A stretch of DNA of 64,000 nucleotides, taken from the NCBI GenBank assembly GCA_936450465.1, contig OW388300.1, positions 52,455,551 to 52,519,550 of the forward strand, in the 5' to 3' direction. Positions 38,745-49,974 of this stretch are shown in pieces. This DNA is from Gibbula magus (lineage: Eukaryota; Mollusca; Gastropoda; Trochida; Trochidae). The stretch's first letter is position 1, and each line of letters opens with the position of its first letter. The position numbers and the translations under genes are program-made. The notes under the pieces were generated by a model, which worked only from the letters and a program-made list of their open reading frames with translations, was not told the origin of the DNA and did no database searches.

Positions 38745-38830
38745 CATAACTGAACATTCTAACTGTACATACTATCTGTACATTATAACTGCATATAGTA
38801 ACTGTACTTTCTAACTGTACATCATAATTG
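38745..38830. repeat. Short degenerate repeat TAACTGTACAT
   Basis: Five to six imperfect copies of TAACTGTACATTCTAAC-type words at about 15-bp spacing. Confidence 0.7.
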
Positions 38831-38929
38831 GATAATCATGGGTTCTCAACTCTGTAATAACTACTGAACAAATAATTCCTCGTTCCGACCTTGTCTGTGT
38901 CAGTGACTTTGTTCTCACCACTCGTTAGT

Positions 38930-39365
38930 CTCCCAGACTCTGTTCTGTCCACTAGTCTTAGTCCGTGCTGGATCATGTTTTCGCGACTAGTCTTTCACTT
39001 TGCAAAAAAAGACTATAGACACATTAGTGGTGAGAACAGGGTGTAACAAGGTGACAGACCAGTGGCGAGAACAGGGTCTAGGAGACAGATTAGTATTGAG
39101 AACAGGGTCTAGCAAATAGACAGATTTGTGGTTAGAACAGGGTCTAGCAAGGAGACAAACTAGTTTTGAGAACCGAGTTTAACAATGATACAGACTAGTG
39201 GACAGGGTCCAGCAAGGAGACAGACTAGTGGTGAGAACAGGGTCTAGGAGACAGACTATAGCAGTGAGAAAAGGGTCTAGGAGACAGACTAGTGGTTAGA
39301 ACAGGGTTTAACAGGGACAAAGACTTGTAGAAACAACAGGATCTAGCAAGAACACAGACTAAATG
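38930..39365. repeat. Degenerate minisatellite, about 35-40 bp
   Basis: Units contain GAGAACAGGGTCTAGCAAGG and AGACAGACTAGTGGT with variable spacing. The start (38900-38975) carries reverse-complement words (TTCTCACCACT, CCACTAGTCT), so the array begins with an inverted copy. Confidence 0.8.
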
Positions 39366-39744
39366 TAAACTGTTTGATTTTAAGGCACGTTCTTCAGTGC
39401 TAATGCCTAATAATGCAGCTGTCATATTCAACATTTGGTTGGTATTTATTTTCATGTTAGCTTGATGTATAAAGAGTATGATGAGGAGGCGCGTTGAAGT
39501 GGAGTGTGGCGCTGTCCTCTAGCTACTTCCATCCACACAACATGGGCATCTACCCGCACTCTTAACTGGCTTAACGTTAATTGAATAAGTTAACACTTTA
39601 ACAGTAACAGCTTAGTCTAATGAACGAATGTATTGCTTTATGTGATGATATGAGGAACGAGAACGTTGTGCAACACAGTAGGTCTGACCCCGTGCGGAGA
39701 ACGGAGGGGAAGGTTGAGACAACATGGCAGTTTATACTTCTGTA
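39366..39744. other. Unique spacer
   Basis: Nothing recognised between the two arrays. Confidence 0.4.
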
Positions 39745-40197
39745 GTGGATTAGATGAATGGGACGGTATTGGGTTAGATGATTGGGTGTTGGTATTGGGT
39801 TTGATGATTTGGTGTGTAATGGGTTTGATGATTTGGTGTGTATTGGGTTTGATGATTTGGTGTGTATTGGGTTTGATGATTTGGTGTGTATTGGGTTTGA
39901 TGATTTGGTGTGTATTGGGTTTGATTATTTGGTGTGTAATGGGTTTGATGATTTGGTGTGTATTGGGTTTTATGATTCGGTGTGTAATGGGTTTGATGAT
40001 TTGGTGTGTATTGGGTTTGATGATTTGGTGTGTAATGGGTTTGATGATTTGGTGTGTATTGGGTTTGATGATTTGGTGTGTAATGGGTTTGATGATTTGG
40101 TGTGTATTGGGTTTGATGATTTGGTGTGTATTGGGTTTGATGATTTGGTGTGTATTGGGTTTGATTATTTGGTGTGTGTATTGGGTCAGATGATGTA
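39745..40197. repeat. Minisatellite, 24-bp unit
   Basis: About 18 units of TGGGTTTGATGATTTGGTGT plus GTAT or GTAA. Because 24 is a multiple of 3, two frames stay open throughout (138 and 175 codons). These are artefacts. Decayed units continue to about 40390. Confidence 0.96.
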
Positions 40198-40390
40198 GTG
40201 TGTGAATGGAAATATATTTTATGACTTGGGCGTATATTTATTAGGTGATTGGAGTATTATTGGAATATGTATATGATTGGGATGTGTATTCGATTATATG
40301 ATTAGGGTATGTATTGGATTAGGTGATTGGGATGTGTATTGCTTCACATGATCGGGACGTGTATTGGATGAGATGAGTGGGTGTTTATTG

Positions 40391-40859
40391 GATTTGATGC
40401 ATAGTACTGCTAACGTATATACCTCAATCCATATGTTGTATTTAATGATAACCACTGACCGTGGCACTTTATATTACCGTAAATCTACCATAATTTCGAC
40501 CCTGACATTTTTCAAATATTTTCATTTGTTCACGGTTGAACTTTTTTCACTTACCTTCGATTGTATTGCAAAGAGATGAATGAATATTGCCTATTTCCTT
40601 ATTATAGCTTTTCTGAAAGAGTTTCTACTAACAATATCGAATATTACTACGATTTGGATTTAAATAGTTAGAAATAATTCAAATAACATTCTCTTTGTTT
40701 TTTTGAAAATATGAACATGTTAATAGATAGTGATATTCGTCTTAAACGACACCTTTTAAACAGCGAAGAATCCTGAAAATTCAGTATTATATCTAATATT
40801 GTCGTACATATTGGATACCACTGTATACAATCTCCCGTTTATTCGATATGAATATGAAA
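40391..40859. other. Intergenic DNA, no gene seen
   Basis: AT-rich unique sequence, no recognised feature. Confidence 0.4.
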
Positions 40860-41460
40860 TATAACAAAATTCACATAGTCCGGTCCTACGTACGTTATCG
40901 AAGGGTTTCTGAAAATCTTTAAAAGCACAAAATCCAGTTTTGCCTTTGTTAATTTTAGTAGATTTATTAAGTTGTTACGTACAAACATGTTATCTGTAGT
41001 TTCATACCCTTTTCTAAACTAAGCACGTATCTCAGACAGGATATGACTTTCTTCGACATATTGGTCAATCTGTTAATTAGTATTGAGGTAAACAGTGTTC
41101 TTATAAAGGATAAAAGGGTAAATCTCTGTATTGGGGCCACCTTTCTTCTTGTATATAAGTTTAATTATTCTGGTCAGCCAGGCTTCAGGTACACTTTCGC
41201 TTTCAAGAACTTAATTAAAAAGTTCATTTTATAAGGTAATGAATACACGTTGAGTTGTTATAATCTGTTCATTCTCAGCTTTATCTTTCTTTAGATGGTT
41301 TTTGGCATGATTTATGGGTATTTCAATATTTTCTTTTCAAAAGCACTGCCTGTTCATTGATATCAACGTGACTGATGATATCAACGTGACTGATGTCATC
41401 TTCTACACTGAGCTGAGAAAACAGTTTTGCAGTTTTCCCAGAGAGAGAAATTCTTCTTTA
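40860..41460 (-). pseudogene. Second LINE relic, different clade
   Basis: The minus strand, with frameshifts, reads VLESESVPEAWLTRIIKLIY, then RFTLLSFIRTLFTSILINRL, FRKGYETTDNMF and FVLLKIFRNPS. These correspond to the usual reverse-transcriptase blocks for 'insertion of PEAW', 'GITLLS...LFTSILN.RL', 'FRKG.ST.DNIF' and 'FVDF.KAFD'. The motif set differs from the CR1-like relic at 18-20 kb and recalls the L2/I/RTE-like 'LFTSILN' elements. Catalytic residues are lost and several in-frame stops are present. Confidence 0.78.
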
Positions 41461-42894
41461 AAACTCGTTGATTTGAAGTATATCAAAAACGCAAATTAAA
41501 GGGTCATTTTAACCATATTTTTCACATCATATTTTACTTCCGGTACATAGTTTTTTGTTTATCTACTTTTTATAAACCCAAAACAAATTAGATTGTGACA
41601 TTATACATTCAACAATACATAAAGGGGAGATGAGTGGTGACACATTAATAACACACAATAATAGCTTACCCTCGTATAGATATTAATGTAGAGTATGTAA
41701 TGTAATGAAGTAGAGACGATAATGTCGTTGATTGATCCTCATTTAGAATAAACTATTCAGTATTGGACTATAATAGAGATAGTTTACAGATACACAGGCG
41801 CACAGCTTAAAGAAAAGAGTCCCGTTAACCCCAAAGTCAAATTAGTAATAAAAACTTCAAACTTTCTTACAAAACACGAACTGAATTAACGAGTAATGTT
41901 TTGTATTGAATACAAGACCTCACCGGGATATCTTGATAATACTGCTTATATCATTCATCTCCAACTAATCTCTCATATACAATTTTTTTCGGAAAATAAA
42001 ACTGCCAGGGCACCAATCTAGTTCTTGCTTACAGTCATTCAGGTGTGCGGAGCTGTAGAGATAATATAGACACAGGACTGGGATCAAAGGATCAATGGAT
42101 CAGCGGGTGGTCTCGGCTCAATATTGCGTCATGTTGTCGCGTACCCCCATCTCGGATCTCCCCACGGGGTCAGACCTACTGCAATACACACTACACACAC
42201 GCGGGCTGTCTTCCTCATATCGTCATACAAATCAAAACATTGATTCATTACACTAAGCTGTTACTGTTAAAGTGGAAAGTTATTCAATTAACGTTAAGCC
42301 ATTTAAGAGTAGGGTAGATGTCCAGATGTTGTGCGTGTGGAAGTAATACACATGTAGGTGAACAAGCTTTCGGTACGCAGCTGCAGAGAACATCACCACC
42401 CTCGGCTACTCTCAACCTCCACGTGCCTTAATCAAAACACAATGAAACTGCAATTGGCAACATTTCTTGTTTTCGTTTGCTACTTTAAAAACTGTTAATC
42501 ACCTATTCTCTTCGGCTAAAAGACACATTTATATATGCCCCCTGAAAATAATATTCCAAAATTAAGACCTTTCGTTAAAATTGTAAAGGACATATTCTCT
42601 GTTGAAAATTTCATATATATTAGAATTAAGGATTTTCATACTTTTTCGAAAAAATGGTTCCCTTTGTTCCCAATCCATATTGATTATCGAATGTGAATTT
42701 CGTATATGCAAATGTGCAGGTGTATCTATTATTGCTGTATGAAGTTTATGGGAATAAATAAAACAAATAATTTGTTTTAAAACTCCTCGTCATCGTACTC
42801 TTTATACATCAAATTTTAAAAGCCATCATGAAAGAAATTCCGAAATAATAAGCAGATGGTGAATATGAATACTGCATCGTTTGAAATTAGTGCC
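41461..42894. other. Intergenic DNA, no gene seen
   Basis: Mostly AT-rich unique DNA. 42040-42200 is GC-richer and includes GATCAAAGGATCAATGGATCA-type TCF-like words, with no coding signal. Confidence 0.4.
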
Positions 42895-43275
42895 GAATGA
42901 ATTGTTACTACCTTCAAATCAAGCAGTTGATGTAACTGGATAATAAACTGTTACAACTTGCCATCAAAGTCAAGCAGTTGGTTTGGTAGTGTATTAAAAG
43001 TTGTTAATAACTGCCTTCAAAATCAAACTATTGGCGTGTTAACCTAGAAGAAATTGTTACAACTTGCCTTTAAATCAACCAATTGGTGTGACAGTTTAGA
43101 AGAAATTGTTATTAACCGCCTTCAAAATCAAACAGTTGGCGTGTTAACTTAGAAGAAATTGTTAAAACTTGCCTTTAAATCAACCAGTTGGTGTGGCAGT
43201 TTAGAAGAAATTGTTATTAACCGCCTTCAAAATCAAACAGTTGGTGTAGTAACGTGAAGAAATTGTCTTAAAAAT
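42895..43275. repeat. Degenerate minisatellite, ~60-bp half-units alternating
   Basis: Two half-unit types alternate. One has GTTATTAACCGCCTTCAAAA and TCAAACAGTTGG; the other has GTTACAACTTGCCTTTAAAT and CAACCAGTTGGTGTG. Together they form a period of about 120 bp. Confidence 0.82.
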
Positions 43276-43424
43276 CAAGCAGTTTCATTTTCAATATTTC
43301 TTAATCATCTTGAAAGCAATCTCGCTGAGGAAGTCACATCAGCGATGCCATCTATATTGGTAGGAATAGTATTGCCTTGGTCGATAGCTCTCAAAACGTG
43401 ATTATCGAATGTGAATTCGACGGT

Positions 43425-43545
43425 CGAGGCGAAATGGTCGTGTGGTAAGCTGTTGGTAGGGTCAATGCTGGCGATAGTTGCCTTACCCTGAGGGCGTGGG
43501 TTCGAATCCCGCATGGGACTCGGCCCGAAAAAGTACAAGAATGTA
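43425..43545 (+). mobile_element. tRNA-derived SINE-like sequence
   Basis: A box-B consensus GGTTCGAATCC (43499-43509) follows an A-box-like TGGTCGTGTGG (about 43435) at a distance too long for a functional tRNA. GTGGGTTCGAATCCCGC forms a T-arm. The downstream part is a short AT-rich tail region. Protein frames across it (RDSNPRPQG-like on the minus strand) are a known translation artefact of such tRNA-like sequence. Confidence 0.6.
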
Positions 43546-44409
43546 CTATTGAAGGTAGTGTTATCCCAAATATAACCATGTTATATTTCTTCACTACCTA
43601 AATGGCAAGTATTTCTAAAGTGTATCAAGTTAAACACAGGGTGGTATCTTCAATGAGAGTGTTAGTACTGATACCGCTATATAGGCCACAAGAAGATATG
43701 TACCTTTAGTTTAGATTCGTGTATCTACAATGCGTGCCGGGCCACATTTATCCACAATTGATGAGCTAACCAGGATTACAATTTTTTTTTAAAAAGAAAC
43801 AAAACGGATTACAAATTAGAAGAGTGGACAGTTGGATAACTTGGTCTGATGAACAGATTTGATGTGAAATATATGAAACTCGCATTTGAACTGTGAAAAA
43901 AAGCAAATTATAAATATAATGTGTATTTTAAAAGTAATTGATAATGGAGCCCACTAAACCTTTCATGGCCATTCCCAATAGGCTCGAACCAGCTAGCGAT
44001 CACTGAACAATAGCAAGGAAACACTGAGAGTTGAACTCTGAACAAGTACAACAGCCTTCTGTCGGAGTATACCCAATTTGTGTGTGTGTGTGTGGTTTTT
44101 TGTGTGTGGTACATGAAATGTATAACTATTTGATAATAGATATTATATATTTATAGAATATCCTCTAGGTGATAAAATAACCTATCATTCAACTAAACAA
44201 CAATGTGTTGCCATAGTGTCCACACGAGTGGCACTAATGAATGGCTTCAAACCTCATTTAAAAAATGTATTTGTCAAATTGTCACCAAATGTCACCAAAA
44301 TATTACCCTCAGTAATTCAACTGGATTGTGATGATCATGTAGTCATATCGTGTATGTAAAGACAGGAATGTACCCTCGAAATTCGTTTCTTCAAAATAAA
44401 TTCCCCCAT
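43546..44409. other. Intergenic DNA, no gene seen
   Basis: AT-rich; a short (TG)n run at about 44079-44092. Nothing else recognised. Confidence 0.4.
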
Positions 44410-44605
44410 ATCCATTTAGAAATGAACAGAACACATTGAACACTTCATCCTAACAATGAATCGAACACACTTGAACACTGAACAGAAAACACTGAACAGA
44501 ACACACTGAACACTGAGCAGAAAACACTGAACAATGAACTGAACACACTTGAACACTGGATAGAACACATTGAACACTGAATAGAAAGCATTGAACACTG
44601 GACAC
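44410..44605. repeat. Degenerate short repeat GAACACTGAACAGAA
   Basis: Tandem words of 10-14 bp (GAACACTGAACAGAACACAC) give open frames of Cys/Ser/Val/Phe on the minus strand. These are artefacts. Confidence 0.85.
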
Positions 44606-45460
44606 GACAGTCATAACAATGAACAGAAATCGCACATCGAACACTGCAGGTGGGACGCCACGTAGTGTACATATACATACAGCATATGAGGGTGACACCC
44701 GCCACTAAACACCGCTTACTCTATAATAACAGATAGATAGGGATTCTCCTCGTTAAACTGCCAAAGATTAGCAGCTTAGATACGGGTGCATTCATGATAT
44801 TATAACCATTGGTTTACCCCGAAGTTAGTCACTTATATTTAAATGTCAATAAATAGCTGTAAGCTCAGATCAAATCGCTTAGCGAGGCGCGCATCCTTTC
44901 ACCAAGCTTACATATAAGCGGCTTATATTTCATCAGTGGACTGGATGTCGAAGTCGACGGTACGTTTATGTACGCTGTCTTGGTAGTAGAGTATCAACTG
45001 TTATAGGTACTGAGAGAACATATTTATTTACAGCAACATTCGAAGTGCTACAGATCTAGTGTTATAGTGTATGTGCAGGGAAAAAGAACCGATGAATTTC
45101 GAGGTTACCAAAAACAAATCAAGGATGTAAATCCTTGATCAAATTCAACTGAAATGAACATTGCTAATCCTCATAGTTTTACTGTGCTATTTGGACATTT
45201 AAATTTCAGAATTTTATTTGACTGAACAAAAAATGTTTGAGAAAATATTCTAGATTTATATGGCTGTTAATGGTTTGTATGAAAGGAATATACACAAGGT
45301 TAAGAGGAGTTGTACGCATGCGCGTGAACATAAACGTTTGAATAATTGACCCGCACCACTCACGTTACTTTGTCCGTTTTCGATTAAATCACGACTTTTC
45401 ACCTTTATATTGTAATCAAAAGGATAATATGCAGCAATAATATCCCTATAACACATACAT
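44606..45460. other. Intergenic DNA with a dispersed repeat
   Basis: No gene. 45290-45450 shares TTTTCGAT and the CACGACTTTTCACCTTTA-type words with 12040-12150. Confidence 0.45.
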
Positions 45461-45668
45461 ATGATGGCTGAGAGGGGCCATTTGATTCGCGATTTCGTTT
45501 CGCTGATTCGCGATTTCGTATCGCTGTTTCGCGATTTCGTGTCCCTGTTTCGCAGTTTCGCTAAGACCTCGTTTCGCAATTTCGCGATTTCGTTCTGATT
45601 TTTTCCCGATTTCGCGATTTCGTGTTGGAAAGTTAAGACGAAATCAAATGGCCCCTCTCAGCCATCAT
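45461..45668. mobile_element. MITE with ~28-bp TIRs and CGATTTCG interior
   Basis: The left end ATGATGGCTGAGAGGGGCCA and right end TGGCCCCTCTCAGCCATCAT are perfect reverse complements over about 28 bp. ACATACAT flanks both sides (45453-45460, 45669-45676) as an 8-bp target-site duplication, as for hAT elements. The flank is itself a 4-bp repeat, so this needs care. The 150-bp interior is a run of GATTTCGT/CGCTGATTCGCG words, effectively a minisatellite inside a transposon. Confidence 0.85.
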
Positions 45669-45949
45669 ACATACATGCAGCCAGCCTCTATAGAACAACG
45701 CCATTGATAACAGGAGCCTTGTCATGTGTGACTCCAGTACCATACTCAATGTCCCTTTCATTTTATAGAGAGAATAATAATCACACATTTGCGAATTCTT
45801 AAATACATAATACAATAAAATGTCTAGCTTATACCAAAATAATTTCATATGTGGCGTCTCCTTCTCAGACAGTTTTAAATAAAACAGTTGAAGTAACAAA
45901 CCATTTGGACTGAGAAAACGACTGATAGCTATTGAACTTCGCATTCTTT

Positions 45950-46060
45950 ATAAACATGACTAACTATTATCAGATACTGTCCTATACTGTCAGATACTTT
46001 CAAGTACTGTCGGGTACTGCCCTGTACTGTCGGGTACTTTCAGGTGCTGCCGGGTACCGT
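45950..46060. repeat. Short degenerate repeat GTACTGTCGGGTACT
   Basis: About eight units of 12-14 bp (TACTGTCAGGTAC-type). Confidence 0.8.
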
Positions 46061-46708
46061 AGCGACTTCTCACTGGGTCAGTGTTTCAGCACACGAGTTA
46101 GCACTGAGGTTGTTAGACTAATCGCGCGTGAGGGTTCTGTTTGATGGTACAGCGTGTAGAGTGATGGTGACTGTGAGGTAAGGGTCCACCTGGTGTGTAA
46201 GTATCTGCCGGTGTGTAGGTGTGTGTATCGCTATGTCGGGGTGCAGGGTATAGGATCGTTACGGTGACCATTTGACGCTGTAATTCCCTCCCTCCATTAG
46301 ACTGGGTGTGTGACCAGCTGCGACTCTTCAGCAATCGTTTCCGAACACCTGCTTCAAAACACAAATTGCAATTGTTCCATCAAGTTTTATTTGGAATCAA
46401 GACTCTTAAATTGATAAAACTGACCGCCCGGAGAGTCAATGACCTGGAACCCACACAGACAAGCCGGAGAGTCTAACGTTTTGTTCAATTACCAAGACAG
46501 GGAATGCAAATCTGAAGTGACTTTTATCTAACTTTTCAGCAGTCGTTCATAGAGTTTCAAAACGTAGAACTCCCGTAACGTGTACTACGCAACCCCGGGG
46601 TTCTAGCTTCTGTATATGCAATAGTTAGTTCGATTTTATAAGAAAACCAATAATATGACAAGACACAACGAAGTTGAATACAAACTATTATACTAGTATT
46701 TATTAATT
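46061..46708. other. Intergenic DNA, no gene seen
   Basis: Unique sequence of mixed composition. No supported gene. Confidence 0.4.
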
Positions 46709-46862
46709 CACAGGGGTTTGTATTATCCAAAAACTAGAGACTAGAAAGCATATGAAGTCGATGATCCAGCCCCTTACAGTATATAAAACGTTATAAGGGG
46801 GCTTGATCGTCGACTTCATATGCCTTCTAGTCGCTAGTTTTTCGACAATACAAACCCCTGTG
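46709..46862. mobile_element. Palindromic hAT-like MITE
   Basis: A 154-bp near-perfect hairpin with ends CACAGGGGTTTGTATT and AATACAAACCCCTGTG. Internally AGCATATGAAGTCGA faces TCGACTTCATATGCC. Flanks TATTAATT and TATAAATT agree at 7 of 8 positions. CAGGGG-type termini with an 8-bp duplication are characteristic of hAT elements. Confidence 0.8.
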
Positions 46863-48284
46863 TATAAATTCACATTTATGATAAGATGTGTTTTTGTATA
46901 AATATGACAACCATTGTTGTATCAAGTTCGGTGCTACTAGTAACCATGTGTGTGGGTCAAACATATCTTATTCAATAAAAATGGATTGGCAACAAGTCCA
47001 AATGAATTATAATAATGTCGCTCTAGAGTACAAAAGGCATAGGCTCACATTTAAACAGAATGTTGTACAATAGCCACGCATAAACATGATATAGTATGAA
47101 ATGACCCAAATTTGTTTGTTTCGTGGTCAGCTGTATCTTAAAGGTACACTATGACGCTAATTTACACGACCCAAGATTAATTATCACCACACCGAGACGT
47201 AGCTCTCATCAAGAATAAATATGCCTTTAACTTATTTCCTCGCTGAATCAGATGTTATAAATTACTGTCATACTATTACAGACATGCCTTTGTATGAATG
47301 TTTATTGTGTTATGTATTATTTATACTGGAGAGGTATATAATAGACGTAATGCATGTTTACCAATCCATTAAATTTTTAGAAATAAATGTTTTAAACCAG
47401 ATGGTGATGGCGATCAACCAAGTTGAAGAACTTGGTATTCCAAATAGACTTCTCTGTTTCATATAGCTAAACTCATATGTTAATGGTTGAGTTCTGTGAT
47501 ACGATCAGTTGTTCCCCTATAATCTTAGTGAATGGAAGGGGCATGCTGTAACCATATCTTTATTCATATATTCAATATAGATCGATATCAAGCCGCAAAG
47601 GCTTATGTTAATATCGTTCCATTACATTTTCATGTATATACATAAATCCAACAAACATTGTTAAGAAACAGAAAGAATAACAGCATGAAATGAGAGCACG
47701 TAACATGCGCGTGTAACATATTGAATCATTTATCAAATGCATTCGACTTTATCAAGAAGTATGGAAGGTATTTCCTGGTAAAAACTGTTTCTTTTTTCCC
47801 TTACGTTTTCCCGAGCACTATTCGAACAGTGTTAATTAACTTGGGAAGTGTTTCAGGACACAGACTGTACCAATGTGGAGGAGACAAGACTGGAGGATAT
47901 TATTGAGCTGAAAACACTCAGTGACTTTGTGGAAATCTATTTTTCGTTTAATGAGGGCATATTGCTAAAATCACATTTAAATTGGCAAACAGTACTTGGC
48001 AACTAAACCTAACGTTAGTCATACTTACGTTTTGATAAAAGTATATATATATTATATATAATGGGCCTTTTTTCCAAGGACTTTTCTACCAGTACTTTTT
48101 TTCCAAGGATGTTTTTTCCGAGGACTTTTTAACCTATAATCTATACATCAAGGTATTGAAGGACGTTCTCTGATACTTATAATGTGTTAGTAAACAGTTT
48201 ATAATCTTTACTGCTCCAGTAGTGTCATGGAAATAAAACACAACGTCAAACACGTCACTGAAAAGAAAGATAAATGGTCGTCCC
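46863..48284. other. Intergenic DNA, no gene seen
   Basis: AT-rich unique sequence. At 48066-48132 the words TTTTTCCAAGGACTTTT recur three times. No coding sequence supported. Confidence 0.4.
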
Positions 48285-48790
48285 TTCAGGAGATGTGTTT
48301 TAGTTGAGAAGCACGTATGGTTGGGGTGACAGTTCTGACACCCCTCGTCCAGTCTCCCTGCCTGTCACGGTACCCTTGTCACATGAGGCCCCAGGTCAGC
48401 TGCAATAGCAACTCAGGGGTCGGGTGGAGGATTAATTAAACGATTAATCAGTGCACATCAATGGGTGGGTGAAAGTGAGCGGTGGGAGGCAGTATACAAA
48501 CACTGTATAGTGTAGAGCTGGCAGCACACCGCTATCAATAACTGCGGTAAGGCATCAGGCCAGGTTCAATGACAGCGATAAAACCTGACAGGATTGTGCT
48601 CCACTCCACTTAGCGTGGACCCGGCCACTGTTGACCGTCCATCGAGGACATTAATGGGCTATTAGCTACTTGGAACCGCATCAAAGATCTCTGTGACAAA
48701 CCGTCCCCAGTCACTGCCATCTCTCCGCGGATCGTAACGGCGGGATCAGCGCTCAGATTCAGATGAATGGACACACGTTTATTGACACAT
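48285..48790. promoter_or_regulatory. Candidate enhancer-like unique block
   Basis: A 500-bp island of balanced base composition with no repeats and no open frame. It contains GATTAATTAAACGATTAATC (paired homeodomain sites, about 48430-48449), GGTCAGCTG, CAATAACTG, GATAAAACC, ATCAAAG (TCF/LEF-like, 48680) and CATTAATGGGC. Motif density, not conservation, is the evidence. Confidence 0.3.
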
Positions 48791-48954
48791 ATCGTTTACT
48801 TTGTCAAGCTATTGTATCAGATGCGCTTTCAGGGCCACTTTCACTTTCCTCTTCTTGCATTTATTTTGTTTCGGCTAACAAAACATTTCAAACAGTTTAG
48901 TAATATTGATTAAAAATTTAATTAGAAACAAAGTTGATACAAATTAACGTTTAG

Positions 48955-49180
48955 TTTTACAGAACAATGATGAAACTTCATAACGGTCACGTGGGTTAAT
49001 GCATTCACATGACATGGGCCATTACCAACGCGTGGCAGAATTCCAATATCAGAAATTGCCTGGCTAATTAATGCTATTGGCTATACTATCCCGCGATTAG
49101 CGGGCACCTGTATGCTATACAAGTCGATCTCTGACAGTTTTATATCTCAACACTGCGCACCGTCTCTCATCCCTACGTAA
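48955..49180. promoter_or_regulatory. Candidate enhancer-like block with homeodomain sites
   Basis: Contains AGAACAATG (Sox-like), GTCACGTGGG (E-box), GGTTAATGCATTCAC, CTGGCTAATTAATGCTATTG (homeodomain plus inverted CCAAT) and the palindrome CCCGCGATTAGCGGG next to CACCTG. No coding frame. Confidence 0.3.
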
Positions 49181-49974
49181 CGTAATTAATATAAAACTAC
49201 AAACTCATTAACAATAACAGCAAACTGACATTTCCAATTAACTCCAGTTAATAGCAATAAACTAATAAATGAACACATTTGTCTGCATGGCCACAATGAA
49301 ACATTTGGATCAATGCCAACTGCAATTGCAAGTTTGAACTTGAATACGTCTTTTAGAATTAAAAACGACACATATTTCAACAAATCTCTATATTCATTAA
49401 TACTTCAACACGTTGTTTAATACGGGATATCTGCCCTTAAAATATGATATCTACAACTGTATATTTCATATTTGCTTCAAAATGAATACACACGTTATGC
49501 ATTTATTTGTACTATAATATGTTATATTGTTTTTGTTAAATTGATTGTAGTATTCGTTGAAATACTCGAGCACCCCACACAAGTTGTTTCACCAGTTAAA
49601 GCTGTCTAGTAGCAAAGAAGCGCTGTGTCAGAAAAATGAAAAGGCGAAATTGCTAAATGACCAATTATCCTCAACAAATCGCTCAGGCTTTTTATTAACG
49701 TACTAGTGGTATATTATAGTGTATAAATATATGAAAGAATAAGTAACTAACAGTTTGATCATGAAGTTACAATCAACTGATGCTTCTCTGCTATTGGATG
49801 TGTGTTCAAATCCATTGAACCCAGAGGTATGTAAAGAGTTGAATAAATTTAGTTTCGTTATTGTTTGTACATTAAATAACGTTATCACCCAAGATATAGT
49901 TTTCTGCAACACGATAAGTACACTATATTCATATACGTTATTGTTCTCTCTGATGAAACATGCCATGAATCGTT
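49181..49974. other. Intergenic DNA, no gene seen
   Basis: AT-rich unique sequence. The two opposing 70-90 codon frames at 49703-49976 look like chance. Confidence 0.4.

Noticed and set aside
39666..40198. 175- and 138-codon frames in the 24-bp array
   Set aside because: The unit length is a multiple of three without stops, so overlapping frames stay open by construction. The peptide is a pure 8-residue repeat.
43305..43594. Minus-strand frames with RDSNPRPQG and GIRTHALRV peptides
   Set aside because: Peptides of this kind are the known spurious translation of tRNA-derived SINE box-B sequence, and the SINE is annotated here instead.
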